Positions 1-12,369 of a DNA stretch of 64,000 nt are shown here, in pieces. The stretch comes from Glandiceps talaboti. Its lineage: Eukaryota; Hemichordata; Enteropneusta; Spengelidae. How positions within the stretch are numbered: the stretch's first letter is position 1; each line of letters starts with the position of its first letter. The notes beneath the pieces were generated by a model. The model ran no database searches and was not told the DNA's origin. It saw only the letters and a program-made list of their open reading frames with translations. The stretch is taken from NCBI RefSeq assembly GCF_964340395.1, contig NC_135568.1, positions 14,628,776 to 14,692,775 on the forward strand, given 5' to 3'. Made by a program: the position numbers and the translations under genes.

Positions 1-679
1 GACAATGGTAGCAGCAGCAGCCATCACGAAAGTAGGAAAAATTTGACTCAAAAAAACAAAAATAAATAAATAAAATAGCCCTTCGTTAGTGGACACATGG
101 CATGCATGCATACATATACCCATATGCATAATTTTTACAAACATACACATACATAGCAACGTATATTCTGTTACTTTCTTTGAAACGTTTTCACTTTAAA
201 CGAGATGTAATCTCGTTATGGGACTGTGACTAATACGGCAGCATCACAATACACCGTACAAGAAGTTGTAGGAACTCAGAAATGTTTACATAGCTACCAA
301 TATGAAGCTGGGAGGGTTTTTTTTTTCTTCATTTTAAACAAAAATTGATAAAACCTTCTTTTTAAATATTAACAGTTTTATCTGAGAGATGATATTCGCT
401 GGTAGACTAAATACCGGATGTGTATTCTACAGTTGTAGCAAAACTAAACACTCATGTTAAGATAATGACACATCAACTCCAGAAAAAGTTTACATATACG
501 TAGAACATATCACAGGCATTTCTGACCAGCATTTGTGAGATCAAATATCAAGGTCAGAGGTCAAGAGGATAACTGCTATGTTTCAATTGGTGCAAGCCAA
601 ACACACATAAAGATATCAAATATATCAATACCAGAAAAAACGTTTACAGATATTATTAAAGTTTGACATAATATAAGAA

Positions 680-985
680 TTTCTGACCTGTAAATTAGAC
701 AGTTTCTAAAATCTACATACCCCCTGCCCCCCTTCCTCCCAGTAATATAGGAATTAATTTCTGACCCGCAAATTAATTAATTATACAGGATCTAAAATCT
801 ATGAATTTCTGTCTTGCAAATTAATTATACAGGATCTACATAATATATTAATAAATTCCATCTTCCAAATTATACAGCTCTAAAATCTACATGATATAGG
901 AATTAATTTTCGTCTTTCAAATTTGTTATACAGGCTCTAAATTCTTCATAGTTTGCGAGGAATTTCTGATCAGCCAGTCAATTAT
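680..985. repeat. degenerate tandem repeat, about 65-80-bp unit
   Basis: About four copies of a unit combining AATTTCTGACC/TCTT, CAAATTA, ATACAGG and TCTAAAATCTACAT are visible. They are diverged and AT-rich, with no coding signal. Confidence 0.6.
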
Positions 986-1094
986 GTAGCCATGTTACAT
1001 TTCTATAATAGTGTTTTTGAACTTGACTGTACACTAGTAAATGTCATGGTCTTTTCCCATGCCATGCTGTCTGAGGATTAATGTGTCTCTTTGT

Positions 1095-2220
1095 GCTTCA
1101 GATGTCTTTGAACTTGCACTTTCAGGGTCCATTCTTTGTGTCTTTGAACTTGCCCATTTACTGTCTGTCTAGATGGTTTGATTGAAATTTAAATTGTCTT
1201 TGAACTTGCACTTTCAGGGTCCATTCTTTGTGATAATTGTAATTTTGTACATGTTTATACTTGCTCATTTATATACAGTCTGTTTAGATGACATTTAAAT
1301 TGTCTTTGAACTTGCACTTTCAGGGTCGTTTCTTTGTGATAAAAGTTTCAAATTGTAATTTTGTACGCCTTTGTACTTGCTCGTTTATGGTCTCTTTAGG
1401 TGAAATTTAAATTGGCTTTGAATTTGCACTTTTCAGGGTTTTCTTTTGTTCACTAGAATGACGTTGTGATATAAAATGAATTAGTAATGTTTATACTTTC
1501 CGATGTCTTTGAACTTGTATTTCTATGGTAACTGTTTGTAATAGAAGTTTTAATTTGTAACTTAAACATGCCTTTGAACTTGGCATATTTAATGGTCCGT
1601 TTGGGTGTTGTGATTGAAAATTGAATTATCTTTGAACTTGCACTTTTTTAGAGTCTTGTTTAGTAATGGTTGATGTTTATGGTCGTACTCTTAGATGTCA
1701 TTGAACTTACACTTTCATGGTCCCTCGAGATATGGAAGTTCAAATTTGTAATTTTAAATGTCTTTTGCACGTCTTCCACTTTTACAGGATTTTGATCCAA
1801 TTCCACTGAAATGTAGTAATTGATAAGTACATCTAAAGTAATCTTTGATCTGCAATAAAAGGGTACAAAAAAAACTCAATATATGTTAAAGTTGCACTTT
1901 TCAGACTCTCGATTTGTCTGCTAAAATGTCATGATTGATGCTTAAATATATTAAACTTTATCAAATGTATTTGAACTTTCACTTTTTATGTTATTTTATG
2001 TTATTTTATCCACAGAAAGTAACTTCTTTTAATTGAAAGTGTCTTTGAACTTTCACTTTTTATGATGTTATTTTATGTTATTTTATCCACAGAAACTAAC
2101 TTCTTTTAATTGAAAGTGTCTTTGAACTTTCACTTTTTATGGTGTTATTGTATCCACAGAAACTGTAGTAACTGACGTCATTTTATTGAAAATGTCTTTG
2201 AACTTGCACTTGTCAGGGCT
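1095..2220. repeat. degenerate tandem array with TCTTTGAACTTGCACTTTC motif
   Basis: About 13 copies of a core reading TCTTTGAACTTGCACTTTC followed by AGGG or a variant occur at irregular 55-120-bp spacing (for example at about 1105, 1197, 1301, 1505, 1625, 1967, 2039, 2117 and 2191). The pair around 1970-2150 is a nearly exact 78-bp duplication. Each core ends in a pyrimidine run plus CAG, so it resembles a 3' splice site on the plus strand. Confidence 0.8.
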
Positions 2221-3237
2221 AACTTTTCTCCTCTTCTGAGTTCAAGGTATAATGCGAAAATAATGAGTTGGGAAATATATATCATCATTGCAAACCTATT
2301 GTTTAGCTTTGAATGGAATTCCACAGTCCTGTAGATAGCATATGGTATTTGTCAACTACTTTGTTCCACTGGGACAAAGTCACAAATCTCTGCAAAGTTT
2401 GCTCTGTATAATCAAAATGGTAAGTGAATGGTTCACTGCTTTTCAATAGAATCACTGTCACTATTGTTGACGGAATGGTTTAAACTCTTTCTTTTTTTCA
2501 GATGGACTGCTTTTTTTGGCAAAAGATTAGGTTCATTGATCATGGACATAGCGCTATTGTTTTATACCGGTACGTATCAAAGGGAACCTGTATTGTGAGT
2601 TGGTGAATAAATCATTACAATGTGTTTCCACCTGAGTGTCACCATTGATAGCTACAGTGCCCTTACACTCATGTACGGGAGTCACATGAACAGGTTGTTA
2701 CAAAGATTCCATTGACTGCCACACTGTGTTATCATAAACGAACAACTATGTGTTTTCATAATGAAGAGTTGTTCTCATCCCAAAACTCAATCACTACCTG
2801 GAGTGATGTACTTGTGTAATTTTGCTCTGGTATTTGTAGTGATCGAGTAGTATATCATGTGAGATTTCATTGTTATATTAGGGCATCTAACTGAAAGCCG
2901 AGAATTGTTCATTTGTGTTTGTTTTTTTGTTGACACATATTTGTGGTTTTGAAGCAGGATTTGTGGTAACCCTATAGTTTGCTTGCATCCAGGTTTAGAA
3001 GTGACATTACATATTCACCAGACATATTACCTGAAGTGTGATTTAATTCTATCACTCCAATTTCTGTTTTTGAGACCCCTATGATCAAGTACTGTCTACC
3101 CCATAAGGAAGTACATACAGTAACATGCATACATACCATATATCGGATTGTATATTATGTATATGTGCATATATACATGTATGTACCTCTACCTAAGTAC
3201 TGATACCTACCTATATACATATGTACATACTTGCATA

Positions 3238-3382
3238 CACATATACACACAGATAGAAAGAATGACAGACAGACAGACAGACACACACATACATACATAC
3301 ATACATACATACATACATACATACATACATACACACACACACATACATAGTAACATACATACATACATACATACATACATAC
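3238..3382. repeat. CATA/CAGA/CACA microsatellite
   Basis: Blocks of (CAGA)n, (CATA)n and (CA)n merge into one another. The open frames over this tract read only Tyr-Ile-His-Thr or Met-Tyr-Val-Cys periodicities and are not genes. Confidence 0.95.
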
Positions 3383-3844
3383 TTAATGTTGATGAAAATG
3401 AATGAATAAAATACAGAGAATTAAAAGTTAAATATATACTGACAAGAAATTGCAATAATTGATAGTGTGATGATGCCCAATAAAATATCAATCCACTCTT
3501 TCCATGATTAATTATTTCCCCTTTTTTTCCTTTTTGTCACTTTATTTATCAGAACTATGATAGATTTACATCAATAACTAACCCGACATCGATGTCATTC
3601 CATCATGACACCCAGTCATGTCTTAAATTACCAATTAGTGAAATAACAGTATATATGTCATACAATACAAGTTTGAATTAATTGTGTGTTTGTTCATTTT
3701 TATTCAGACACCGTCAATTAAGTTACCTCATCTCAAATCGATTTCCCTTAAGGGGAGATATTCATTTTAATTTTTTTTTAAACTGACACAGCTGTGTTTA
3801 ATAACTTACTATAGTAGGTAACTGAAGAATTATTTGTTCACCAA

Positions 3845-4066
3845 AGCATATGGTGTGCTTTACCCATGCAGTGCTACTGAACAGAACATTGCTCTGGAAA
3901 TTGGCGTTATAGAAATTTGATTGATTGATTGATTAATGGATGGATGCATGGATGGATGGATGGATTGATTGATTGATTGATTGATTGATTGACTGACTGA
4001 CTGACTGATTGATTGATTGAGTGATCGATTGATTGATTGATCGATCGATCGATCGATTGATTGAGT
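3845..4066. repeat. LINE-like 3' end followed by GATT/GATG/GACT microsatellite
   Basis: The segment at 3845-3916 (GTGCTTTACCCATGC... then GGAAATTGGCGTTATAGAAA) resembles the conserved 3' end of CR1/L2-type LINEs, which terminates in short tandem tails such as (TTGA)n. From 3917 the tail expands into about 150 bp of GATT with GATG, GACT and GATC variants. The element identity is tentative. The microsatellite is certain. Confidence 0.6.
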
Positions 4067-4659
4067 TATATAGTTGATAACTAAATACATAATATATGGA
4101 TATGAATTTTAAATTTTGAAAATGTTCTGTATCAAAACTTCAGCTTGGCTGTTATGTATGCAAATTTTGTGTTTGTGTAGCATGCATACGTATACTTTGC
4201 ATATAATATACAACATATGGGAAATATGTACGAATTTATGATGCATATTTATATGTTTATTTTAGATAAAGTAAATACAGGTAAACATGACATATAGCAG
4301 ATAAATATAGATTTATTGCCTGTATATATTTATGTAATTATTTATATATTTATTTATATATTTATTTATTGTTCATTTATTTATATCTGAAACTATACAA
4401 CTCACACACAAAAACCACTGGTGCTTTTGCTTGCTTGTTCAAAGCAGAGTGAGGCAAAGTTCATGCTAGGACAGCTGCCAGTTAGTACTATTCAAAGCAT
4501 TACAAACACCACAGGAGCTCAGATCCCATAACTGAGTTTACTGATAGAGTATTGCATGTTATGACATTGAGTCTGACTGTTCAGTGTTACATTATAACTT
4601 CCGCAGATGTAAACAAACTGATAAAAGTGTTGTGTGAACCTACATCAAAAGCACATCCT

Positions 4660-4675
4660 GTTGTTGTTGTTGTTA

Positions 4676-4722
<47 letters not shown>
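4660..4722. repeat. (GTT)n microsatellite
   Basis: About 20 GTT units with one AAT interruption. One frame reads as poly-Cys and is not a gene. Confidence 0.95.
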
Positions 4723-4986
4723 ATCAGTTGTATTGTTGTTTTTACCTAATTTTGTTTTCGCATAAAGTCTTATTTCGTTAGCTTACTTCATTCATGTGGA
4801 ATCATGATGGGTGAATGGTTTAGCGTGACTCTTTCTCTATTCTAGGCCAACTATATACAGTATTCAATTCAAATTTTATTGTATTTATTTGACAAATTGC
4901 TCTGTATTCAAACTTGTGTATTCTATATCCATTGCATACTGAGTACTTGGTGTAAATGTGCATACAGTTTTGACAGTTATATGTAG

Positions 4987-5102
4987 ATGGTTTCCAATAG
5001 CAACATTATGGTATAAAGTGCTTGCCGGTTTCCAATAGCAACACTATGGTATAAAGTGTTAGCTGGTTTCCAATAGCAACACTATCGTATAAAGTGCTAT
5101 CA
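4987..5102. repeat. 48-bp tandem triplication
   Basis: Three near-identical copies of GGTTTCCAATAGCAACA followed by TATGGTATAAAGTG occur at about 48-bp spacing. Confidence 0.9.
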
Positions 5103-5447
5103 AAAACTACATTTTCTTATCAATTTCCATCTCTCTATAGTTACCAAATTTTAAACCATATAAATAGAACACTGAAAACTTATGAATACATGCATATTAA
5201 GTACATTTGTATTAAATTACATAGTTAGATTGTCTGTATATATACATCTATTTGTCTGCCCAGGGTCTATCCAGGGTCTATCTTATAATGTATGCAATTG
5301 CAATCATTGATCATCATTATTTATGTATTGCTGACTTGGAGCAACTCACTTTTCATCAAATCATATTTCTAATTATAAATTAGTGAGCAGAATAATTAAT
5401 AATTATGTACATTAAGTTGCTGTGTGAAAATTTAAGTATGCCATTTT

Positions 5448-5448
<1 letters not shown>

Positions 5449-5495
<47 letters not shown>
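5449..5495. repeat. (CT)n microsatellite
   Basis: Uninterrupted CT dinucleotide tract of 47 bp. Confidence 0.97.
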
Positions 5496-5498
<3 letters not shown>

Positions 5499-6614
5499 TT
5501 CCATCATCTATTCATAATACTAAGTTTTCTAATTTTAAATTAAAATATCATGCATACAGAAGTTAAGCTTGTTATATGAAAATGTATGCCACCTCGATAT
5601 TAAATAAACATGAACTTTTATAAACATTATAAACTGTAAACTCTTCAAACTTTGCTCTCTTCGTCCAACACACATTTATGTAAGTGTACTTAAAATGGAT
5701 TGCTTCACATACACTACTTAAAAAACAAATTCCAACAACCACAAACCTAAGTACGAACATGTAAAGACGATTTAAAATAATGAAAGATACACAAATTATC
5801 GGCATACATCTGCAACAAATGAGCACACACAAAAATGGCTGCATGTACACATCCGACCAAGTTTCGCTTGAAACTATTCTTCAATCAGAAACTCGAAAAC
5901 AAAGTTAACTGATGGTAACACTGTCACTTCAACAAAGTCGGACACAACATTTCAAACACATAAATTTAGAGTTCGACAAGCTTAAAAAGATCACATGAAC
6001 AAATTCATCTGAAGTTCAAAGTTTCAACACACTCTAACAACAAAACTCTCAAGAGTTATGAATAAAAAGAGAGAGAAATAACTTCAAAATATAGTGCAAG
6101 TTTTTAGCAAGCAACAAAAAGTGGCCTTCAGTTTTATGAAATAAAAGTATGCAAACAATTTGAAATCATAATACAAAGCTTATAATCTCTATTCAGTCAG
6201 GCTTATCTGTCAGAAAGCAGGATGTTTTGGTTTCCCTAAATACTATAATCTGCTCTCCATCCCACACTAGATAGAGATTTATCCTGATAAACAAACAATG
6301 CAGATATCGTCTTTTCTATATTAAGTGTCAACTTAGTGGAGTAAAGAATGAAAGAACAATGTGAGCATTATTGAGATGCTTATTTTGAGCTTTATATCCC
6401 CTTCAAGTTAAATACCGATATCGCAAACCACCCACACACAAATACTTGATTAATTGTTACTTGCACAAAAATGTGACTGTGGCAGAGGTTCATAGGAATA
6501 TGACAGAAATCTGTAGGAAGTTTTGAAAAGCATGATATGTGTTTCACACTCATGCACCCACTCTGTCTCTCTCAACTTTGATGAAATGGAAATGCCTCAC
6601 TGAAGACTTAATTT

Positions 6615-6749
<135 letters not shown>

Positions 6750-7612
6750 TCTCTTTTTAAAATTTTATTTGCTTATTTCTAAAGAAATGGAAAAGCATAC
6801 AGTTGAATAGTAAGATGTAGCTCATAGTCATTGTAGCCAAAACTAAATAATTACTCCTACAACATTATCTACAATCATGCAGGGAAATTTAGAAAACCAA
6901 AAACCTGGATAAACTCACCCCAACTTTATTTTAGACCAAAATGACAAACACAATACAATCCTATATATGTGAATGAATTTTGCTAAAAGTTTGTCATTTC
7001 ACAACTTTCCATTACTTTTAGATACGAGATATTTCAGATGCATTGACATATACATTTGACTATATAGTAATGCATGTGATGTTCTCCTCAACTTTGTTGA
7101 CAGAGGGTGTACTTTACTAAAAGGTGTCTATTATAACACCGAGCATAAGAATGTGAGTGCTAACATTCATACATAATATTTTTATGCAGGAATTTTTCTA
7201 CAGTGTTGTTGTCAAATTCCGGCATTCATGTGACGCTGTTCATAACACATCTACACAAAAGGAATTCCATTCATATAAATGTTCATGTTAATGTTAATCC
7301 AACACTTCATAATTGCTATAAAAGAAATCCAACATCTCACTTTCTCTTTTAATAATATCCATTTCTTTTCCTTTTCGAAAGAATTTTCTTTTGTGTTACT
7401 TTTAATGTCGCACCTTTTGATCTTTATATGCCAATCATAACACGTAGCAACAGGCAGGGTTCATTGTATTTCAATGCACGGCCATTCACACTATTGAAGA
7501 CTAGTACATTCATAAAAGACAAAAACGTGTAAAAATTATGTATAAATTTGATGTCAAAAATTATCATAATTCGAATATGTTTACACTGTGTTAGCCTGGA
7601 TGGCAACATGAT

Positions 7613-7987
7613 GTTAGTCTTGTTCCTATACAACGCATTAGTATTACTGCGATCATTTTCACTTACGTATAGGGAAAGTCTTTATTTTAGCACAAAAATC
7701 TGTGCTATCTCCACTGAGTAAAGGGTAAACAACACATGTCAGTAGTTATCCATCACAAATGGACAGGCAGTGGCAATTTGTTAGTTCCTTTAGACAATTG
7801 CTCATTAACTGAACTCCACCTCTCTAGTCTGAAACTAATATCATGTGGGGACGCAATAACATCATCATGTTTATATGAATGCAGTTGCGGGTAGCACAGA
7901 TTTTTGTGTTAGAATAACGACTTTCCCTATACATGAGTGGAGATGATCATAGTAAATCATAACGCATCATATAGGAACTAGACTGAC
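7613..7987. mobile_element. foldback/MITE-like element, about 96-bp inverted arms
   Basis: The left arm 7613-7708 and right arm 7890-7987 are imperfect reverse complements. Shared blocks include TATAGGGAAAGTC, CACAAAAATCTGTGCTA and GTTCCTATA. They flank a 181-bp spacer without coding capacity. No clear target-site duplication was found. Confidence 0.7.
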
Positions 7988-8305
7988 ACGATATCAAATC
8001 ATCTCTAACCGTGAGATTTTAATTAGATTTGGTGAAGGATAACACTATTGACTAACACATTGTAGATTTTGTACCTTTTAGTATAAATTTGACCTTGAGA
8101 TAAGTTTCTTTTATTTCCTTTTTACCATTGACAGAAACTCTCCTCAGAGTTATCAAAATTATAATAAACTCTGTACACCATTTTTGACATTTTTGGCAAA
8201 GTTTATTTGATGCACAGCAGTCGTATAATACATGCAGTGTGCCTCATAGCCTGTTTATGGAACTGTTGAGATATTTCCTAGCCCTTATATTCTGCGTGGT
8301 CAAAA

Positions 8306-8376
8306 GATATCAGGGAGTGTTTTATCCCAAGGTCAATAACAGTTATTGACCGAAGAATAAAACCCTTCCTGATATC
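8306..8376. repeat. 71-bp foldback hairpin
   Basis: GATATCAGG...GTTTTAT...GGTCAATAAC is followed, around a one-base centre, by its imperfect complement GTTATTGACC...ATAAAAC...CCTGATATC. RNA from either strand would form a long hairpin with two internal loops. Confidence 0.8.
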
Positions 8377-9204
8377 TTCATCATGAGAGTGTTTCATGAA
8401 CTTGACAATGGGCACAAACTCAAGCCCTTTAGTAAACTCTAGTCAGAATCTGTAAGCTGATATCTGAATAAGCACTTGTTTAAACTCCAACAGGTGTTAC
8501 TAGATCAGATGGTAATAAGTATACAATAGTTAACAGGCTGGAACGTTCCTCTCACATTTTTTTTAATCTGCCACTTCTCTGCACTCATGGTGTTAGTGTT
8601 CTGAATAAAATTCCAACCATTTTGATAGAAAAATATCAAACATAATTTTTTGAGGAAAATTTGAATCATCAGTCACTGATGTTACACAGAAGAGTGTATA
8701 CTAGAAAATATTTGTACTGGTTCTTGTTCAACGTCATATACATGTAGGGTCATGATTTTGAATTTTAACTCCATACCTAAAATTATATCACTATAGTTGC
8801 AAAACAGTAGGGTGTGTAGAATCCACTGAGGAAAGAACCTATCCTCAAATAGTATTAAGAGAAGTCAGCACATTGAATGAAAACATTTGGAACATTTTTT
8901 CAAAACTTTCCACCTTTGTTTAGAAGTCAGATGACTTGGCACTTTTGGCTTCAAAAGTCAGATTCTTGGCATTTTTTGACCTTTTCATAAAATTTGAAAT
9001 TCCAAAGGTGATGACGGTGCAAGTCAAGGTTTGCCTCACATTACCTTATTTGGTGATGGGTACTAAACACCCCCGTACCTCAAACCCCCTCAGCCAGCAT
9101 GCATGAATGCATTCTTTTAGTGTATGACTTGTCTTCAATAGCTTATCAAACAAAGAAATAAAGGTTATACCTGGCAGAGAGTGTTAGCTATTGTAAGAAG
9201 TGAC

Positions 9205-9680
9205 GGCAATACAGATTAAACTTTTTGTTTAACTACCTGTCAAAGTTTGAAAATCTCTTTAGCCTTCTTCCACAAGACTTTATAAAAATTACTTTCAAAC
9301 TATTTACAGATTCATTTTAGAGTCCAAAATTTTATGAATGCAACTATTTGTTTAACAACCAAGTTTGGAAATTTCTTTTGTAAATTCTTCTGCGAAAAGC
9401 ATTTACAAAAATCACACTTAATAGGTTCATTTTGGAGTTCAGGATTTGTGAATTCAATACAGATTAAACTTTGTGTTTTACAACCTGTCAAAGCAAGTAA
9501 AGACTTTTGTAAAGTCTTCTGCAAGAGACATTTAGAAAAATGATTTTACAGATTTCAATGTTTTGAAGTCCAAAATTTACAAATGCAATACAGATTAAAA
9601 TTTTTGTTCAACAACCACTCAACGTTTGGAAATCTTCTTTAAAAAGTTGTAGAATTCTTCTGCAATAACACAGATTTATT
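9205..9680. repeat. tandem repeat, about 125-bp unit, nearly four copies
   Basis: Units begin AATACAGATTAAAC (about 9210, 9458, 9585, plus a diverged one near 9335) and share TTTGTTTAACAACC and a TCTTCTGCAA segment. Overlapping open frames on both strands are fortuitous. Confidence 0.8.
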
Positions 9681-9699
9681 TACCTCCTCAAGCATAACC

Positions 9700-10216
9700 T
9701 ATGAAAAATCAGGAAAAAAATGGAGATTTGGTATGTTTTGACTCATATTTTGAGCAATGCAAAATTATACTAGTGACATAGACACGGGTTGTCGTGACGT
9801 AGAATGACCAGGGTATATAATCCATATTTTCTGTTCAAAGACAATAACTTGGCTTGAGTTTGGTATAAGTAGATGTTATTTCCCAATATTTTTCTTCATT
9901 TAGCCAAGGAAAATATGAGTGGCCTAAGGGGTCTTTAAATTGTCAATATGAGTTGCTAGACTCGTAGTGACAACCCTTAGGTCACTCGTATTTTCCAGCT
10001 GAATGACGAAAAATGTTGGTGAATAACACATTTATACCAGCACCAGTAATATCAAAGAAAAATCAGGGAAAGTTGTGGCAATTTGGGATGTTTTGACATA
10101 TTTCAAACAGAGCAGAACCAGTGACGTAGACACGTGTTGTTGGGACATAGATGCGCACTGTCATGATGTAGAACGACCAGAGTATATTTTTTGTTTAACT
10201 TGGCTAGTACATGGTA
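9700..10216. repeat. two-copy tandem duplication, about 347-bp offset, enclosing a foldback
   Basis: The segment about 9700-9866 recurs at about 10047-10216. Shared blocks are AAAAATCAGG, GTATGTTTTGAC/GGATGTTTTGAC, GTGACRTAGACACG, ACGACCAG and GGTATAA. An inverted-repeat element sits between the copies. Confidence 0.7.
9876..10026. mobile_element. foldback/MITE-like element, about 54-bp inverted arms
   Basis: The left arm 9876-9930 and right arm 9974-10026 are reverse complements with few mismatches. They share GGAAAATAYGAGTG, CCTAAGGG and AAYATTTTTC. A 43-bp spacer separates them, and there is no coding capacity. Confidence 0.75.
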
Positions 10217-10541
10217 TAATGGCCAATGGTTTACTTTATTGTGACATGTTAATTGGTAGTTGAACTAAATGTCACATAATGAGACAACCTATACTAGATT
10301 GTTGTTATTGTTGTTGTACTTTTAGCATGGAGGGCACATTTCTGCTCAATTTAGATTCTATGACACTGTTGTCAAGCCCTGCCAAAGGTGAAATGGTGCA
10401 CAAAAGATATGTCAGCGTGTAGTGCCAGGTTTTGTCAGTTTCCCAGGGAATCAGTTTATAGTTGTAGACACAGACAAGTCATTAAAGTAAAAAAGTAACT
10501 GTTGTATGGTGACTGGGATTAATGGTTAGTCAAATCATTCA

Positions 10542-10769
<228 letters not shown>

Positions 10770-10978
10770 ATTTTCAACATGACTACCTTTATTGTCAACT
10801 TTTTATCAAGAAATCTTGTTTACTTTCCTAAGATGTGTGTAGAGAAAGTAACAGAAGTACTGAATGAAACATATTTTTTGTGTAAAAATGTAACTTAATT
10901 CTTTTTAAAAATTTGTTGAAGCCTTGTGTGAGCATTTGTAGTTCATTTGCTGTTTCTAACATTTGTTAGTTTATTAGA

Positions 10979-11034
10979 TTGTTTGTTTGTTTGTTTGTTT
11001 GCATGTGTGTGTGTTTGTTTGTGTGCTTGTTTGT
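10979..11034. repeat. (TTTG)n/(TG)n microsatellite
   Basis: Short TTTG units pass into TG and TTTG again. Confidence 0.9.
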
Positions 11035-11776
11035 TGTAAATGGCTATAGATGACAATTTCCTGTCCACTCTATTCAGCTATGGAGACAGTATAAGCTAGG
11101 TGTTAAATGGTTATCATCTCCTGTAAATGAGCTGGTGTCTTAAATCCACATGATCCCAGACTACACACAGAGAGATCAATAAAAGGTGATAATTTAACCA
11201 AAGTGTACTTTTTTTCTAATCTCCTACAAGATAATACGTTAGATGAAGCTTTGAAGTGGTCACACAGATGATAAATGGGTATTTATTTCAGATTTTTAAT
11301 TTTTAACACAACTCTGCTATGCTTTCCTACTTCAAAAAAACCTGAAATAGCATCGACCAAATCCATGTTTGTAACTCTATAAATTTCAGAAATTTAAAAA
11401 AAAAAAAAGTATAAAAAGTTTGTACAATAAATATTTTACACTTTTTTTTGGCATTTTATTGAGATACAAACTAATGTTGTATCACATTTTTCATTCAAGT
11501 ACAAAGACAGAGTAGAGTTGTTTTCTGAATTAAAAAATCAAAAATAAATACACATCTGTCATCCATCCCTTCGCAGTAAAATTTTGGTTCATATTTTAAA
11601 AGTAAAACAATATGTGATAGCTTAGAGCGTCCCTAAAAAATAGTTACCCCATGCAGAAACTTGGCTTTCTGTCTATCCCAGCTGTTATACTGGTGTACAT
11701 TTCCCAGTTGGCTTCTACTGGTTCAGGCCAACGAGATTGTCAAGCCATGCCATCAAGTCTCCGGCGATAGTAGTGT

Positions 11777-11850
11777 GTCCTCATCAGTTAGTCTAGAGGC
11801 TAATCATGGCTTTGAATCCTTCTGGGATTCAAGCCACAAAGCCGCTTAGT
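11777..11850 (+). repeat. possible tRNA-derived SINE head
   Basis: TCCTCATCAGTTAGTCTAGA then GGCTA resembles the 5' part of a tRNA (A-box region). About 35 nt later GGGATTCAAGCC resembles a B box. The stretch does not fold into a complete tRNA. A near-hairpin (TGGCTTTGAATCC/GGGATTCAAGCCA) also lies here. This is weak evidence. Confidence 0.25.
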
Positions 11851-12132
11851 CTTCAGTCAAACCTCGTAGACTGTGCTAGGGTACACGAACTGTGACAGCC
11901 TGATCATAATTAATTAACTCTGCTTAGAAATCCTATTATCACAAACTAGACATGTAGAAGTCGTAAAGAGAGGTCGACAGCTTGATAAATTGCTGTAATA
12001 TTTAGAAGTCGCGTGACAATGTCTAGTACCAGTATATAGGGCAGCTTAATTGACATCAATATCATCAAAACTGTGTTATACTGAACTACCATGCCAAACT
12101 GTACACTTGCATATGTGCAATACCATTATTTA

Positions 12133-12369
12133 TACAACCCACAACACCAAAGTACAACACTTTCTGTATGTACCACAATCGTTTATAGCATTCATATCAA
12201 GTGTAAAAGTATACTGTTTCATTTGCTAATTGACCACATTACAAAGGCCAAATAAATGCTAGGCTTGTAAATAAACCAATTGAAACAGTATATTTTTACA
12301 CTTGATATGAATGCTATAAACGAGTGTAGCACATAGAGAAAGTGCTTTACTTCAGTGTTACTAGTTGTA
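12133..12369. mobile_element. foldback/MITE-like element, about 90-bp inverted arms
   Basis: The left arm 12133-12222 and right arm 12280-12369 are reverse complements. The innermost 42 bp (TTTATAGCATTCATATCAAG...) carry a single mismatch, and outer parts are more diverged. The spacer is about 57 bp. Confidence 0.8.
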
